DNA from: Methanobacterium sp.
GTDB lineage: Archaea > Methanobacteriota > Methanobacteria > Methanobacteriales > Methanobacteriaceae
NCBI GenBank assembly: GCA_003162115.1
Contig: PMMV01000073.1
Location: 1-5,237, forward strand
Length of the DNA: 5,237 bases
Direction of reading: 5' to 3'
The notes below the pieces were generated by a model. The model ran no database searches and was not told the origin of the DNA. It saw only the letters and a list, made by a program, of their open reading frames with translations. Positions 4,063-5,237 of the stretch are shown piece by piece (within the stretch, counting starts at the first letter, position 1; each line of letters opens with the position of its first letter). A program made the translations under genes and the position numbers.

Positions 4063-5237
4063 ATGAATTTCAACGAATTATTAAAAGAATCAGTGGAAGA
4101 ATATAACTCCTTACTTGCTGGTGAAACTCCTGTGATACTAATAGGATCTGCTACATGTGGAAAATCTGCAGGAGCTCTTGAAGTATCAGCAACATTTAAA
4201 GAGGAACTGGAAGAACAAGGTGTTTTAGCTGAAGTTATTGAAGTAGGCTGTATAGGTCTGTGTTATTTAGAACCAATTGTAACGATCATAAAAAAAGGAA
4301 TGCCGGCTATTTTTTATGGAGATGTAACATCAAAACTTGCAGAACAATTAGTAAGGAAATATATAGTAGGTAATGACCCAATGGGGGACTATGCCCTGGG
4401 AACATTTGGTGAGAATGGAGTCGAAGGAATTCCTAAACTCTATGACATACCGGTCATGAAACCACAGATTCGGAGAATACTCCGTAATTGTGGATTCATA
4501 GACCCCAATAATATTAAACACTATATTGCAATGGACGGGTACAGTGGATTGAATAGTGCACTCCAGATGAAACCTGAAGAAGTTATTGATAAGGTAAAAT
4601 TATCAGGACTAAGGGGCAGAGGAGGAGCGGGTTTTCCAACTTGGATGAAATGGCAGTTTTGTATTGATTCTGGAGAAGAAGAAAAGTATTTAATATGCAA
4701 TGCCGACGAGGGAGATCCTGGAGCATTTATGAACAGATCTCTTCTAGAAAGCGATCCACATTCTGTTCTCGAGGGAATAGTGATTGCAGCATACGCTATC
4801 GGAGCCAAAGAGGGATATATATACTGCAGAGCAGAGTATCCACTTGCACTAGAACGTTTGAAACTTGCAATATCGGAAATGAATAGATTCGGCTTTCTGG
4901 GTCAAGATATTATGGGATCGGGATTTAACTTTAATATTAAAATAAAGGAAGGTGCAGGAGCCTTTGTATGTGGAGAAGAAACGGCTTTAATAGCATCTAT
5001 CGAGGGTAAAAGGGGAATGCCAAGGACCAGACCTCCATTTCCAACAACTTCTGGTCTATGGGGAAAACCTACTGTTATAAACAATGTCGAAACCATGGCT
5101 AGTGTATCATTAATTATGCAGGCAGGACATAGCAGGTTCATTGAACACGGTACTGATGATAGTAAGGGTACTAAAACATTTTCCTTGGTTGGAAACGTCA
5201 AAAACACAGGTCTCATAGAAGTTCCTCTTGGAACAAC
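4063..5237 (+). CDS. NuoF-like FMN/NAD(P)H-binding subunit, N-terminal part
   Basis: Diaphorase subunit of a soluble NAD(P)-linked enzyme: it binds FMN and NAD(P)H and exchanges electrons with the NuoE-like partner. 391 codons are visible and the gene continues past the right edge. Residues 1-105 form an extra thioredoxin-like domain, absent from classical NuoF but usual in HydB/HndC-type hydrogenase and formate dehydrogenase subunits. The NuoF core follows: GLRGRGGAGFPTWMKW (182-197) and CNADEGDPGAFMNRSLLESDPH (212-233) for FMN, GAGAFVCGEETALIASIEGKRG (297-318), and GLWGKPTVINNVET (331-344). In the N-terminal domain Cys32, Cys63 and Cys67 are present, but the first cysteine of the expected C-x4-C is Ile27, so its [2Fe-2S] cluster may be altered or missing. 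The C-terminal [4Fe-4S] ligands and any ferredoxin domain lie outside the window. Context with fdhD favours a formate dehydrogenase partner; a hydrogenase is the main alternative. Confidence 0.93.
   Translation, partial: MNFNELLKESVEEYNSLLAGETPVILIGSATCGKSAGALEVSATFKEELEEQGVLAEVIEVGCIGLCYLEPIVTIIKKGMPAIFYGDVTSKLAEQLVRKYIVGNDPMGDYALGTFGENGVEGIPKLYDIPVMKPQIRRILRNCGFIDPNNIKHYIAMDGYSGLNSALQMKPEEVIDKVKLSGLRGRGGAGFPTWMKWQFCIDSGEEEKYLICNADEGDPGAFMNRSLLESDPHSVLEGIVIAAYAIGAKEGYIYCRAEYPLALERLKLAISEMNRFGFLGQDIMGSGFNFNIKIKEGAGAFVCGEETALIASIEGKRGMPRTRPPFPTTSGLWGKPTVINNVETMASVSLIMQAGHSRFIEHGTDDSKGTKTFSLVGNVKNTGLIEVPLGT

Noticed and set aside
4521..5216. Open frames of 63 to 104 codons on both strands inside the NuoF-like gene
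   Set aside because: The plus-strand frame encoding GRGGAGFP, CNADEGDPG and GEETALI is continuous through the region, so the others are shadows.

Overview
The window looks like chromosomal DNA from an AT-rich archaeon, most likely a methanogen of the Methanobacteriales (a Methanobacterium-like organism). The reasons are: a stand-alone archaeal-type 6-phospho-3-hexuloisomerase with the C-terminal KRHTVLE ending; an archaeal-style FdhD; TTTATAAA-type TATA boxes about 29-30 bases before predicted transcription starts; GGTG/GGAG ribosome binding sites; and oligo-T tracts where terminators would be expected. The taxonomic call is inference from protein character, not from a marker RNA.

Layout. 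Bases 1-249 hold three staggered open frames on the minus strand that may be the remains of a decayed gene running off the left edge. Bases 250-623 are AT-rich and show no convincing gene. A small GNAT-type acetyltransferase follows (624-1085, +), then about 480 bases of AT-rich non-coding DNA that end in the promoter of hxlB (1567-2151, +). hxlB converges on fdhD (2182-2934, -), with an 11-base T tract between them acting as the probable fdhD terminator. Upstream of fdhD on the same strand is a short carboxymuconolactone decarboxylase/AhpD-family gene (3046-3384, -). A 148-base divergent promoter region separates this from a two-gene plus-strand unit: a NuoE-like [2Fe-2S] subunit (3533-4006) and a NuoF-like FMN/NAD(P)H-binding subunit (4063 to beyond the right edge).

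How the genes fit together. The right half reads as a redox cluster built around formate. FdhD is the sulfur-transfer protein that activates molybdenum/tungsten formate dehydrogenases. The NuoE/NuoF pair is the diaphorase module that links such an enzyme, or a hydrogenase, to NAD(P)H. The catalytic subunit is not visible; if the reading is right it should lie just beyond the right edge. The two divergent transcripts appear to share matching promoter-proximal sequence arranged as a long interrupted dyad, which suggests co-regulation. hxlB is a separate function (reverse ribulose monophosphate pathway, making pentose phosphate), and the GNAT gene appears to stand alone.

The points most worth a second look are the symmetric divergent promoter, the NAD(P)H-type module in a probable methanogen (these normally use F420-linked formate dehydrogenase), the loss of one cysteine of the FdhD CxxC motif and of one expected cluster ligand in the NuoF N-terminal domain, and the possible gene remnant at the left edge. 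I see no CRISPR array, tRNA, rRNA or insertion sequence.
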